Source: a virus
IMG/VR virus record: IMGVR_UViG_3300045453_000087
Span: 1 to 42,514 of that record
Reading direction: 5' to 3' (one strand)
Length of the DNA: 42,514 bases
The notes under the pieces are model-generated. The model was not told where the DNA came from, ran no database searches, and was given only the letters and a program-made list of their open reading frames with translations. Within the stretch, counting starts at the first letter, position 1. Every line of letters begins with the position of its first letter. Positions 1 to 6,568 of the stretch are shown in pieces. The position numbers and the translations under genes are program-made.

Positions 1-1611
1 TTAATAGCGAACCAATTTCCCATTAAGCAAAGGCGATCTTGCTTCCACATTCACTGTCACGCCGGACTTAAATTCCACGGTGAATTTATCCTCGTAGATG
101 GTGACCTTCTCAATCAGCCGCCGGACAAACTGATCATCATATTCAGTAATGGCGGCGGTCTGTTCCCACAGGAATGCGCTCATATCGGCAATCCTTTTCC
201 GCAGTTCATCCCGACCGGCGCTCTCCAGTTGTACTTTTTGTTTTTCTCCACGTAGGCGGTAAATCTCATCGGCAACATCCTCGTAATCGGCCTTGGAGCG
301 GGCCAATTTCAGAAGCTCTGCCTGAAGCTCCTGAAGCCGCGCGTCGATGCTTGCCAGAGTCTGGTCATTTTCGTGAATCAGGACGGTTTCGATGTTATTT
401 TGCAGGGTGACAAGGAAGGTGTCCTTGTCGCACAGTGCTTGGTTGATAGCGGTAATCAGCACCTGCTCAATTTGGCATTCCGGCACTGTTCGTGCATCGC
501 AGAACAGGCCGGTGTTTTCCAACCTGCTGATGCAGCGCCAAACAACCGACTTTTTACCTCGATTGTTCCAATGAATCCTGCGGTAAAACTCACCGCAGCC
601 TCCGCAAATAATCATGTTTGAGAAACAGTGGTTACTGCTGAATGTCCTTTTCTTTCCGTTCGGGCTTGTGTGGACGATTCGGCGGCGGATAAGTTCTTCC
701 TGAACCTGCATGAAAATTTCACGCGGTATGATGGCCTCATGGTTGTTTTCCACATAATACTGCGGAACGATACCATGATTCCTTACCCGTGTCTTCGTGA
801 GGAAGTCCGTGGTATATGTTTTTTGCAAAAGGGCATCCCCGATGTATTTCTCATTTCGTAGGATCTGATTAATATTGCTGGTATGCCACTTTACCCTGCC
901 AGCGCCATTTAGGATGCCGTCGGCTTCCAGTCCTCGGGCGATTTTCAGCATACTGGCCCCTTCAAGGTATTCCCGGTAGATGCGCTTTACGATTTCAGCT
1001 TCCTCCGGAACAATGACCAGTCGCTTATTCTCATCCTTGGTATACCCGAGGAACCATTTGCAGTTGACCTGTATTTCGCCCTGCTGGTAGCGGTATTGCA
1101 GGCCCATCTTCACGTTCTGGCTTAAGGATTGGCTTTCCTGCTGGGCGAGGGAGGCCATGATAGTGAGCATGACCTCACCCTTGGAATCCATGGAATTGAT
1201 GTTCTCCTTTTCGAAGTACACGGGAATATTCTTTTCCTTCAGTTGGCGGATATACTTCAGGCAATCCAGTGTGTTTCTGGCAAACCGGCTGATGGACTTG
1301 GTAATGACCATGTCAATGTTGCCTGCCATGCACTCGTCAATCATGCGGTTGAATTCTTCGCGTTTTTTGGTGTTGGTGCCGGAGATGCCATCGTCCGCGT
1401 ATATTCCGGCCAGATCCCAGTCAGGATGGCCGGTGATGTAAGCTGTGTAATGTTCAATCTGCGCTTCGTAGCTGGTGGACTGCTCATCGCTGTCTGTGGA
1501 AACGCGGCAGTAGGCAGCCACCCGGAGTTTAGCTTTTTCCTCATCTTCATTTTTGCCTCTGGCATGCTTTCTGGCTGGGAGCACGGTGACGGTTTTGCTT
1601 ACATTCACCAT
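1..1611 (-). CDS. Large serine recombinase (integrase family)
   Basis: This 536-residue protein is a large serine recombinase, the enzyme class that integrates and excises phages and conjugative elements by a covalent serine-DNA intermediate. The N-terminal resolvase fold starts near residue 30 with [13 protein letters not shown], which holds the catalytic serine, followed by SISRFARN. A recombinase domain follows (about 180-320), then a zinc ribbon with CGGC and a later Cys pair (about 345-385), and a coiled coil near 420-475. It is last of three tandem recombinase genes: its ATG abuts the stop codon of the middle one, with GAGGTG upstream. The module follows the lysis genes, a common place for integrases in Clostridia prophages. 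Whether this protein or its 520-residue neighbour is the main integrase cannot be told from sequence. Confidence 0.93.
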   Translation of the reverse strand: MVNVSKTVTVLPARKHARGKNEDEEKAKLRVAAYCRVSTDSDEQSTSYEAQIEHYTAYITGHPDWDLAGIYADDGISGTNTKKREEFNRMIDECMAGNIDMVITKSISRFARNTLDCLKYIRQLKEKNIPVYFEKENINSMDSKGEVMLTIMASLAQQESQSLSQNVKMGLQYRYQQGEIQVNCKWFLGYTKDENKRLVIVPEEAEIVKRIYREYLEGASMLKIARGLEADGILNGAGRVKWHTSNINQILRNEKYIGDALLQKTYTTDFLTKTRVRNHGIVPQYYVENNHEAIIPREIFMQVQEELIRRRIVHTSPNGKKRTFSSNHCFSNMIICGGCGEFYRRIHWNNRGKKSVVWRCISRLENTGLFCDARTVPECQIEQVLITAINQALCDKDTFLVTLQNNIETVLIHENDQTLASIDARLQELQAELLKLARSKADYEDVADEIYRLRGEKQKVQLESAGRDELRKRIADMSAFLWEQTAAITEYDDQFVRRLIEKVTIYEDKFTVEFKSGVTVNVEARSPLLNGKLVRY

Positions 1612-2025
1612 TTACACCTCGCTTTCTATCAGGCTGTAGGCGTATTCCGCCTGCTGGAAGGGGTCGTCTAACCGTTCAGTGCCTTCTTTGATGCGGAAGA
1701 CGGTGGGATATATGACTTCATCATTAGCTTTAGGTTCATAGACCCGACCGAGTTTTTCGGCCCGTCTGATGCGTTCCGTTTCGGCAGTCTCAAACGTGTC
1801 CAAATCAATAATTGCCGGGTAGTACTCATCACCGATGTAATGTTTATTACGGAGCATCTTTCCGATAGCCGCATGGGATGTTAGGATTCCTGCCTTTTGC
1901 GCCGCAGTCGCCAAGGAATCACCGGATACATAAGCCCGAAATAGAGCCCTTATCTGTTCGGCAGCAAGCTCATCTATCACGGCTTTGCCGATTTCTATCC
2001 GATAGCCATATGGTGTGTGGCCCAT
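1612..2025 (-). CDS. Short recombinase-domain protein without catalytic domain
   Basis: This 137-residue protein matches only the middle part of a large serine recombinase: YGYRIEIGKAVIDELAAEQ, then a helix-turn-helix-like stretch and NKHYIGDEYYPAIID, which in full-length enzymes binds DNA next to the resolvase domain. The catalytic serine and the zinc ribbon are both absent. It is nevertheless an intact frame placed exactly between two full recombinases, with no untranslated spacing on either side, so it looks like a maintained gene rather than debris. I infer an accessory DNA-binding role such as directing integration against excision. The alternative is a degenerate copy that survives by translational coupling. 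Confidence 0.8.
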   Translation of the reverse strand: MGHTPYGYRIEIGKAVIDELAAEQIRALFRAYVSGDSLATAAQKAGILTSHAAIGKMLRNKHYIGDEYYPAIIDLDTFETAETERIRRAEKLGRVYEPKANDEVIYPTVFRIKEGTERLDDPFQQAEYAYSLIESEV

Positions 2026-3588
2026 TTATTTCACCAGCCTTTCTTTCAATGTAATGCCGCATTTTAATTCAAATCCAATCTCTGTCCGGGAAAGTACAAT
2101 AACCTGTTTGACAAAATTCTTGAAAACATCTCCGTCAAAGCGTTTCAGCATGGTTGCTTTGGTGGCATATTGCAGCAAGGCACTGACCTCGCTCAAATGC
2201 TTGTTCCCGCTATGAAGTAGGCGGTTGATGGACTCTTTCTGGCGCTGCAGTCGATCGGCTTCCTGAAGTAAATTATTGTTGCTTTTCTTATAAACAACGC
2301 GGTCGAGATAACCTTTGGTCATCAGATTGACCAGCACATTTTGCTGTTCTGCGTTTTCCTCGAGCTTTTTATCAATATCTTGAATGCTCACAAGGCTATC
2401 GTCGGTATTCACGCCGCGCAGGCCGATTAGTAGAGGCTTTAGCACTGTTTGATGGCTGAAGATAAGCTTGTTCATCATGGTAACGAAGGCGTATTCAAAA
2501 TCGGACTCCGGAATATATTTCATGGAACATTTCCTGATGTCCGCGATGTGAGTGAAGCAGCACCATGCAATGTATTTTCTGCCGCTGGAGTGGGTTCGGC
2601 GCCTGAATGTGCCGCCACACTGACCGCAAATGATTTTCCCAGAAAAAGCGTAACGGTTCTGGTATTTTTTGTTGTGCTTTTCTACGCCTTTTTCCTTGGC
2701 GCGCTGCTCAATGACTTTCTGAGCAGCCTCAAAATCCACACGACTGATAATCGGTTCATGGTGATTCCGAATCAGATACTGCTCTTTTTCACCATTGTTC
2801 TTATATCTGTTGAATAGACTGTCGCTATAGGTCTTCTGAAAGATAGCATCGCCGATGTATTTTTCGTTACAAGCCATACATCGGATAGTCGTGCCTGTCC
2901 ATCGGCCGCCTTTCTTGGATGGAATACTGCGGCGGTTCAGCTCGTCTGCAATCTTGTAAAGGCTTTTTCCGGACAGAATTTCAGCAAAAATGAACCTAAC
3001 GATTTCAGCCTGCTGTTTATTTACAACCAGCTCACCACTTACGGCATCGTAACCATGAGGCGAACACGCTATTTTGTAAGTGCCGTTTTGGAACCGACGT
3101 GTTACCGACCACTTGCTGTTTTCTGAAATGGATACCGACTCGTTTTCGGCCATTCCACTCAGGATTGACAGCATGAGTTCGCTTTCCATCGACCCGGTAT
3201 TAATGTTTTCTTTCTCGAAATAAATGAAAACTCCAAGGCCAAGCAGCTTTCTGACCAGTTCCAGGCAGTCCGTAGTGTTTCTGGCAAACCGGCTGATGGA
3301 CTTTGTTACGATGAAGTCAATTTTCTTATTTTCACAGTCGGAAATCATCCGAAGCAGCTCCGGCCGTTTTTCCTTTTTGGTGCCTGTGATGCCTTCGTCG
3401 TAATAAAGTCCGGCGAACTCCCAATCAGAATTTGCTCTAATGTAGGATTCGTAGTGCTTTACTTGCGCTTCCAGGCTCACCAACTGTTCATCGCTGTCGG
3501 TAGAGACACGGCAGTAGGCCGCGACACGCAGCTTGGGCTGTTCGATAAAATCAGCAGAATTTTGGGCGATTTTCGTTACCTTTTTCAA
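2026..3588 (-). CDS. Large serine recombinase (integrase family)
   Basis: This 520-residue enzyme is the first of the three recombinases. Its N-terminal resolvase domain carries [13 protein letters not shown] and SISRFARN, followed by the recombinase domain (about 170-290), a zinc ribbon with IICGQCGG plus a distal Cys pair (about 315-365), and a C-terminal helical region. The start is a TTG at 3588, preceded by AAGGAGG at suitable spacing. It is related to the 536-residue recombinase but clearly divergent, so the two are not a recent duplication. Sixty bases separate it from the SHOCT-like gene upstream. It is a candidate integrase for the element; which of the two enzymes acts on the attachment site is undecided. 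Confidence 0.92.
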   Translation of the reverse strand: MKKVTKIAQNSADFIEQPKLRVAAYCRVSTDSDEQLVSLEAQVKHYESYIRANSDWEFAGLYYDEGITGTKKEKRPELLRMISDCENKKIDFIVTKSISRFARNTTDCLELVRKLLGLGVFIYFEKENINTGSMESELMLSILSGMAENESVSISENSKWSVTRRFQNGTYKIACSPHGYDAVSGELVVNKQQAEIVRFIFAEILSGKSLYKIADELNRRSIPSKKGGRWTGTTIRCMACNEKYIGDAIFQKTYSDSLFNRYKNNGEKEQYLIRNHHEPIISRVDFEAAQKVIEQRAKEKGVEKHNKKYQNRYAFSGKIICGQCGGTFRRRTHSSGRKYIAWCCFTHIADIRKCSMKYIPESDFEYAFVTMMNKLIFSHQTVLKPLLIGLRGVNTDDSLVSIQDIDKKLEENAEQQNVLVNLMTKGYLDRVVYKKSNNNLLQEADRLQRQKESINRLLHSGNKHLSEVSALLQYATKATMLKRFDGDVFKNFVKQVIVLSRTEIGFELKCGITLKERLVK

Positions 3589-3647
3589 ATTCTCACCTCC
3601 TTGTCAGTGTCACATATTACCTCTGAACCGAACTAATATCAACGATT

Positions 3648-3860
3648 TTAGGGCATGATCGGTGCTAAAGCCGGAGAGAAAGACTCGCGGTTTAATGTTG
3701 TTATCTTGTTGAATTCATTCACAGTTATCAGGCCTTTTTCCAGCATGGATTCCAAGATTTTTTGCGCCAGAAAGTAATCATGCTCATGCTGCAATTGCTC
3801 CTGTGAAATAGGCTTTTTTTCAAGATTGATTTCCGTTTTTGCATTTGTAACGTATTTCAA
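3648..3860 (-). CDS. Small SHOCT-like protein of the recombinase module
   Basis: This 70-residue protein contains a short helical C-terminal-type segment (QHEHDYFLAQKILESMLEKG then LITVNEFNKI) that resembles the SHOCT motif often encoded just before serine recombinases in Firmicutes mobile elements. The start is a TTG at 3860 with GGGAGG nine bases upstream. That ribosome binding site lies inside a perfect 6-bp hairpin (3870-3884), and copy A of the repeated leader element lies directly upstream. Its function is unknown; position suggests a regulator or partner of the recombinases. Confidence 0.7.
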   Translation of the reverse strand: MKYVTNAKTEINLEKKPISQEQLQHEHDYFLAQKILESMLEKGLITVNEFNKITTLNRESFSPALAPIMP

Positions 3861-3869
3861 ATTTTAATT

Positions 3870-3937
3870 CCTCCCATCGGAGGGATAACTAACCCCCCTA
3901 CCATCCACAGGACAGCAAAGTGCGATTTGAGCACCGA
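3870..3937 (-). promoter_or_regulatory. Repeated phage leader element, copy A, with SD hairpin
   Basis: Read on the minus strand, this holds GGTGCTCAA, then 11 nt, then CTGTCCTGTGGA, the two conserved boxes also found near 34340, 38640 and 38705. Downstream come AGGGGGG, CCCTCC (3884-3879) and GGGAGG (3875-3870). The CCCTCC segment can pair with the G-run upstream or with the Shine-Dalgarno sequence downstream, but not both. This suggests a leader that can switch translation of the SHOCT-like gene. It could instead be a DNA operator or a phage promoter. Confidence 0.55.
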
Positions 3938-3954
3938 GAATATGGAACTTGGAG

Positions 3955-3994
3955 CAAAAAAATAGCCGCCGAGCGAAGGCAATCACTCGGCGGC
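3955..3994 (-). terminator. Rho-independent terminator after the lysis genes
   Basis: On the minus strand a perfect 9-bp stem (3986-3994 with 3965-3973, CTCGGCGGC arm) is followed within three bases by a run of seven or more T residues. It lies downstream of the lysis cassette and upstream of the integration leader, so it probably ends late transcription before the recombinase genes. Confidence 0.85.
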
Positions 3995-4040
3995 CTCTGC
4001 AATCAACTATTCCGTTTAAATAAGAGCATGGGAAAATTCA

Positions 4041-4069
4041 GCCGCCTTGGCTCCGGCAAGAAAGGCGGC
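4041..4069 (-). terminator. Second hairpin after the lysis genes
   Basis: An 8-bp perfect stem (4041-4048 with 4062-4069, GCCGCCTT arm) lies just after the small membrane gene. It is followed on the minus strand by a short TTTT, so it is weaker than the terminator at 3955-3994, with which it forms a tandem pair. Confidence 0.5.
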
Positions 4070-4076
4070 TTTGGTG

Positions 4077-4232
4077 TTACAGCGTCAATCCTTCTTTCGT
4101 CACAACCCGCAACACCAGGTTTATTACCGCTAAAATTGCCACAACGTCTTGTTCATGCAAGTCAACCCCGAGAGAAATGAGCAAGGCCAGCACATTCGCC
4201 CAGACGGTCTTAGACTTATACCACGGCTTCAC
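4077..4232 (-). CDS. Small phage membrane protein, holin-like
   Basis: A short 51-residue frame starts with GTG at 4232, two bases after the amidase stop, and has a strong GAGGGGGTG ribosome binding site. The product begins MKPWYKSKTVWANVLALLIS and contains a hydrophobic segment of about 20 residues near positions 10-22, then a second apolar stretch near 29-42 (VVAILAVINLVLRVV). Small proteins opening with a similar KxWYxSKTxWxN pattern are common beside phage endolysins. It may be a holin or a holin accessory protein, placing pores or scaffolds in the inner membrane. The assignment rests on size, hydrophobicity and position, not on a recognised domain. Confidence 0.7.
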   Translation of the reverse strand: MKPWYKSKTVWANVLALLISLGVDLHEQDVVAILAVINLVLRVVTKEGLTL

Positions 4233-4233
4233 A

Positions 4234-4893
4234 TCATTCACCCCCTCGCAGCCTATTTGCGATATTTACGATTAACGCCGCGGCAAATTCCCCCCGCACC
4301 AGCTTTCCTGGGTTCGCGTTCAAAAGCCAGTAGTCCGGTGAGCGCACAACCCCTTCTTTTACAAGCAGCGCAATGGCTGCTTCCAACGCGCCTTGTTCTT
4401 CGCTCTTGTAGTACGATCCGACCGCTGCCAGGAACTCGTCCCACAGATTACCCGTCCGCAGTATACGCGGGCAATTCTTCTTGTTCCAGTTAAAGTGCTG
4501 CCGAATATCAGCCATAGTTAAACCGTTCTCCCGGAGGAGGGCCGCGATTACCCTAGCCGCGTTGTCAAGCGTTTTTGCCCTATCGCCGCTTTCGCAGATT
4601 TCCACAGCGATGGAATAGGCGTTGCCTTCGCCTTGCCTGCCGTCACCGGCGTGCCACGCCACCTCATTTAGCGGGATAGCCTCGACCGCTTCTTTTTCGT
4701 CCACCGCCACATGCCAGCTTGCCAGGCGTGTATTTTTGGGATTTACAAGCCAAGCCCGCTCGTTCTGGGCGGTGCTCCGCGGGTTGCCGGTGCTGTGGAC
4801 GGTCAGCGTTTTCGGCTTGCGGGATAGCCCCGGCCGCCTGCTTGATAGGGGGATATGGTTGATAATATATGGCACGCTGTTTTTATAGAACAT
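4234..4893 (-). CDS. N-acetylmuramoyl-L-alanine amidase (endolysin)
   Basis: The product is an Amidase_2-type endolysin that cuts the MurNAc-L-Ala bond of peptidoglycan to release progeny. The zinc ligand histidines are visible in TLTVHSTGN near the start, in the ASWHVAVDE and VAWHAGDGR segments, and in QHFNWNKKNCP. The last 60 residues (LVKEGVVRSPDYW onward) resemble the short helical cell-wall binding tail of clostridial phage amidases. I start at ATG 4893 (MFYKNSVPY, 219 residues). A longer reading from TTG 4935 is possible but has its ribosome site directly against the start codon and overlaps the upstream gene. It is followed at once by the small membrane gene. Confidence 0.92.
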   Translation of the reverse strand: MFYKNSVPYIINHIPLSSRRPGLSRKPKTLTVHSTGNPRSTAQNERAWLVNPKNTRLASWHVAVDEKEAVEAIPLNEVAWHAGDGRQGEGNAYSIAVEICESGDRAKTLDNAARVIAALLRENGLTMADIRQHFNWNKKNCPRILRTGNLWDEFLAAVGSYYKSEEQGALEAAIALLVKEGVVRSPDYWLLNANPGKLVRGEFAAALIVNIANRLRGGE

Positions 4894-4924
4894 CCGGCTC
4901 ACATCCTTTTTGTTTTGCTGTCGG

Positions 4925-5218
4925 TCATAGACCAACCCTCCGCGCGGTCATCTCGTCGAGCCTTTTATGCGCCTGCTTGCTCGACTCCTCGACCTTGACT
5001 AAGCGTTCACCGTGCTCTTTTATATCTGCCTTAATCTCACACACATCGTGACGGATAGTCGTAATGCCATCGTTGATGTGTTCCAGGCTTAAGGTAACCC
5101 TTGCCAACATGGCGCTTTCGGCTTGGTCATCCTGGCGCTGGAAGCGGCGCAGGCTGATAACTCCTGCGTAAATAGCGAACAACACAGAGATAATGGACAC
5201 TAAAAGCGCATACTCCAC
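4925..5218 (-). CDS. Membrane-anchored coiled-coil protein, XhlA/holin-like
   Basis: This 97-residue protein has one N-terminal hydrophobic segment (about residues 4-22, LLVSIISVLFAIYAGVISL) followed by a charged helical region to the C terminus (about 35-90) with heptad character and KADIKEHGERLVKVEES. That layout matches small lysis-cassette proteins of the XhlA/BhlA kind, though the order of membrane and coil differs between families. Start is GTG at 5218 with GAGGAGG ten bases upstream. It precedes the amidase and is a candidate holin or holin partner in the cytoplasmic membrane. Confidence 0.6.
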   Translation of the reverse strand: MEYALLVSIISVLFAIYAGVISLRRFQRQDDQAESAMLARVTLSLEHINDGITTIRHDVCEIKADIKEHGERLVKVEESSKQAHKRLDEMTARRVGL

Positions 5219-5244
5219 CGGCTAGCCACCTCCTCAAGTTATAG

Positions 5245-5646
5245 CTAAAGCAACAGATTGAGCAGGAGCTTATGGATACTTTCATACGCCGCTGCCCAGG
5301 CCAACTCGTCTGCCTGTTTGTTGGCAATTGTCAAAGCGGAATCTTTAGTCATGGCGGCAAAGCCTGCTTGCCGCGGGTCATGCATTTGCAGGTACGTCAA
5401 ACAATCATCAATATAGATAAGGTACACTTCCCCATCAGACAGATAATCCTCGCGCGACTTAAGCCGTTCAGCTGAGATGTTGTTAATAGCGGAAACCTTA
5501 TCCCAGATTTCCACCCGATAACGCGCCCGTTCTTCCTCAAACATTTTACGCTGGTCAATATTGAGCAAGGCGTTTTCGACCTCACCGATTGGCCTAACAA
5601 GGCCGATGGCGTTTAACCTCAGCCAAGCATCAACTTTGGTAAGCAT
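5245..5646 (-). CDS. Hypothetical protein between tail and lysis genes
   Basis: I do not recognise this 133-residue, mostly helical, acidic soluble protein. It starts at ATG 5646 after GGAGGAAT and has no signal peptide or membrane segment. The C-terminal part contains ANKQADELAWAAAYESIHK and ends in a leucine-rich stretch. Phages of this layout often carry one or two small genes between the tail fibre region and the holin. A tail-fibre chaperone or minor tail component is possible, but nothing in the sequence proves it. Confidence 0.6.
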   Translation of the reverse strand: MLTKVDAWLRLNAIGLVRPIGEVENALLNIDQRKMFEEERARYRVEIWDKVSAINNISAERLKSREDYLSDGEVYLIYIDDCLTYLQMHDPRQAGFAAMTKDSALTIANKQADELAWAAAYESIHKLLLNLLL

Positions 5647-5670
5647 ATGGACATTCCTCCTTGATAATTT

Positions 5671-6555
5671 CTAAACGCCAGGCATATATTCCGCGTGCCG
5701 GCCCGTTGCACAATGAACATTAAATCTGCCATTCCCAAGAGAAGCCGCTCTAGGCCCGGTTCCAAACGGAAAATGTGCCACGCCCCGCCACATATTCGTG
5801 GCCGGGTTATATTCATCGGTGCGGCCGGGAGACATAACGTTGACGGCATATAGCCTTCCGTTTCCCGGCGTTCCAACCGCGAGGTTGCTTGTGCTTTCGG
5901 GAAGTGGAGCTCTGGAAGCCCAAGTATTCGTTTCAGGATTATATTCATCATTTGCTGTAGTAAGCGGCGAACCACCCACCACGTAAAATCTTCCATTTCC
6001 AGGCGCTCCCGCCGCGGCAGATCTTCTTGCGGTTGGCATCGACGCTAGTGAGCTCCAAGCGTTCCCTCCAGGGTTATACCTATGGTGCGAATTTCTGACG
6101 GAAGAACCGTCAAAACCGCCGAGCGCATGAAACATACCGCCAATCGAAACTCCCGCAACGTCAGTTCTGGCGGTGGCGCCCGAGGCTACCGCGCTCCAAC
6201 TATTCGCTCCTGGGCTATACCTGCGATTAGCTGTAGACCTTACCCCATTAACCATACCAAAAGCGACAAACATGTTAGTGCCCGGGGTTCCCGTTGCCGC
6301 ATTAGAGTGAGTTTCGAGCATTGACGCGGCTGTTGACCAGCTGTTTGTTGAAGGGTTATACCTTTCATTAACCGCTGTCCCTGCGCCAGAAATAGCTCCT
6401 CCCGCAGCATAAATACGCCCATCCCCCGGAGCGCCGAAAGCGAACGCGAACCGGGAGGTAGGCATATGCGCCAATGAATTCCAGGCCCCCGGCCCAGGCG
6501 GTGGCGGCTCAAAAGCAAACGTTTCCAACAGCCCCATAAACCAAGACGCTCTCAA
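5671..6555 (-). CDS. Kelch-repeat beta-propeller protein of the tail tip region
   Basis: Six Kelch-type repeats fill nearly the whole 294-residue protein. The marker tryptophans fall near 25, 73, 120, 167, 212 and 256, each at the end of a [RE]Y[NS]PxxNxW motif, and glycine pairs precede each. Spacing is 44-48 residues, as expected for blades of one propeller. Start is probably TTG 6555 with GGGAG upstream; an ATG at 6537 is the alternative. It follows the tail-tip gene by 13 bases, where receptor-binding proteins usually lie. I infer a receptor- or glycan-binding role at the baseplate. The N terminus is short and shows no classic tail-attachment domain. Confidence 0.85.
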   Translation of the reverse strand: MRASWFMGLLETFAFEPPPPGPGAWNSLAHMPTSRFAFAFGAPGDGRIYAAGGAISGAGTAVNERYNPSTNSWSTAASMLETHSNAATGTPGTNMFVAFGMVNGVRSTANRRYSPGANSWSAVASGATARTDVAGVSIGGMFHALGGFDGSSVRNSHHRYNPGGNAWSSLASMPTARRSAAAGAPGNGRFYVVGGSPLTTANDEYNPETNTWASRAPLPESTSNLAVGTPGNGRLYAVNVMSPGRTDEYNPATNMWRGVAHFPFGTGPRAASLGNGRFNVHCATGRHAEYMPGV

Positions 6556-6568
6556 TGACCCTCACTCC

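Noticed and set aside
1-60. Attachment site core at the left edge
   Set aside because: The window starts at the recombinase stop codon, so no flank is available, and I found no matching direct repeat near the right end of the phage part.
4893-4935. Longer amidase start at a TTG
   Set aside because: The ribosome site would touch the start codon and the added residues do not fit the family.
5671-6555. Diversity-generating retroelement around the Kelch gene
   Set aside because: No reverse transcriptase and no template/variable repeat pair is present in the window.
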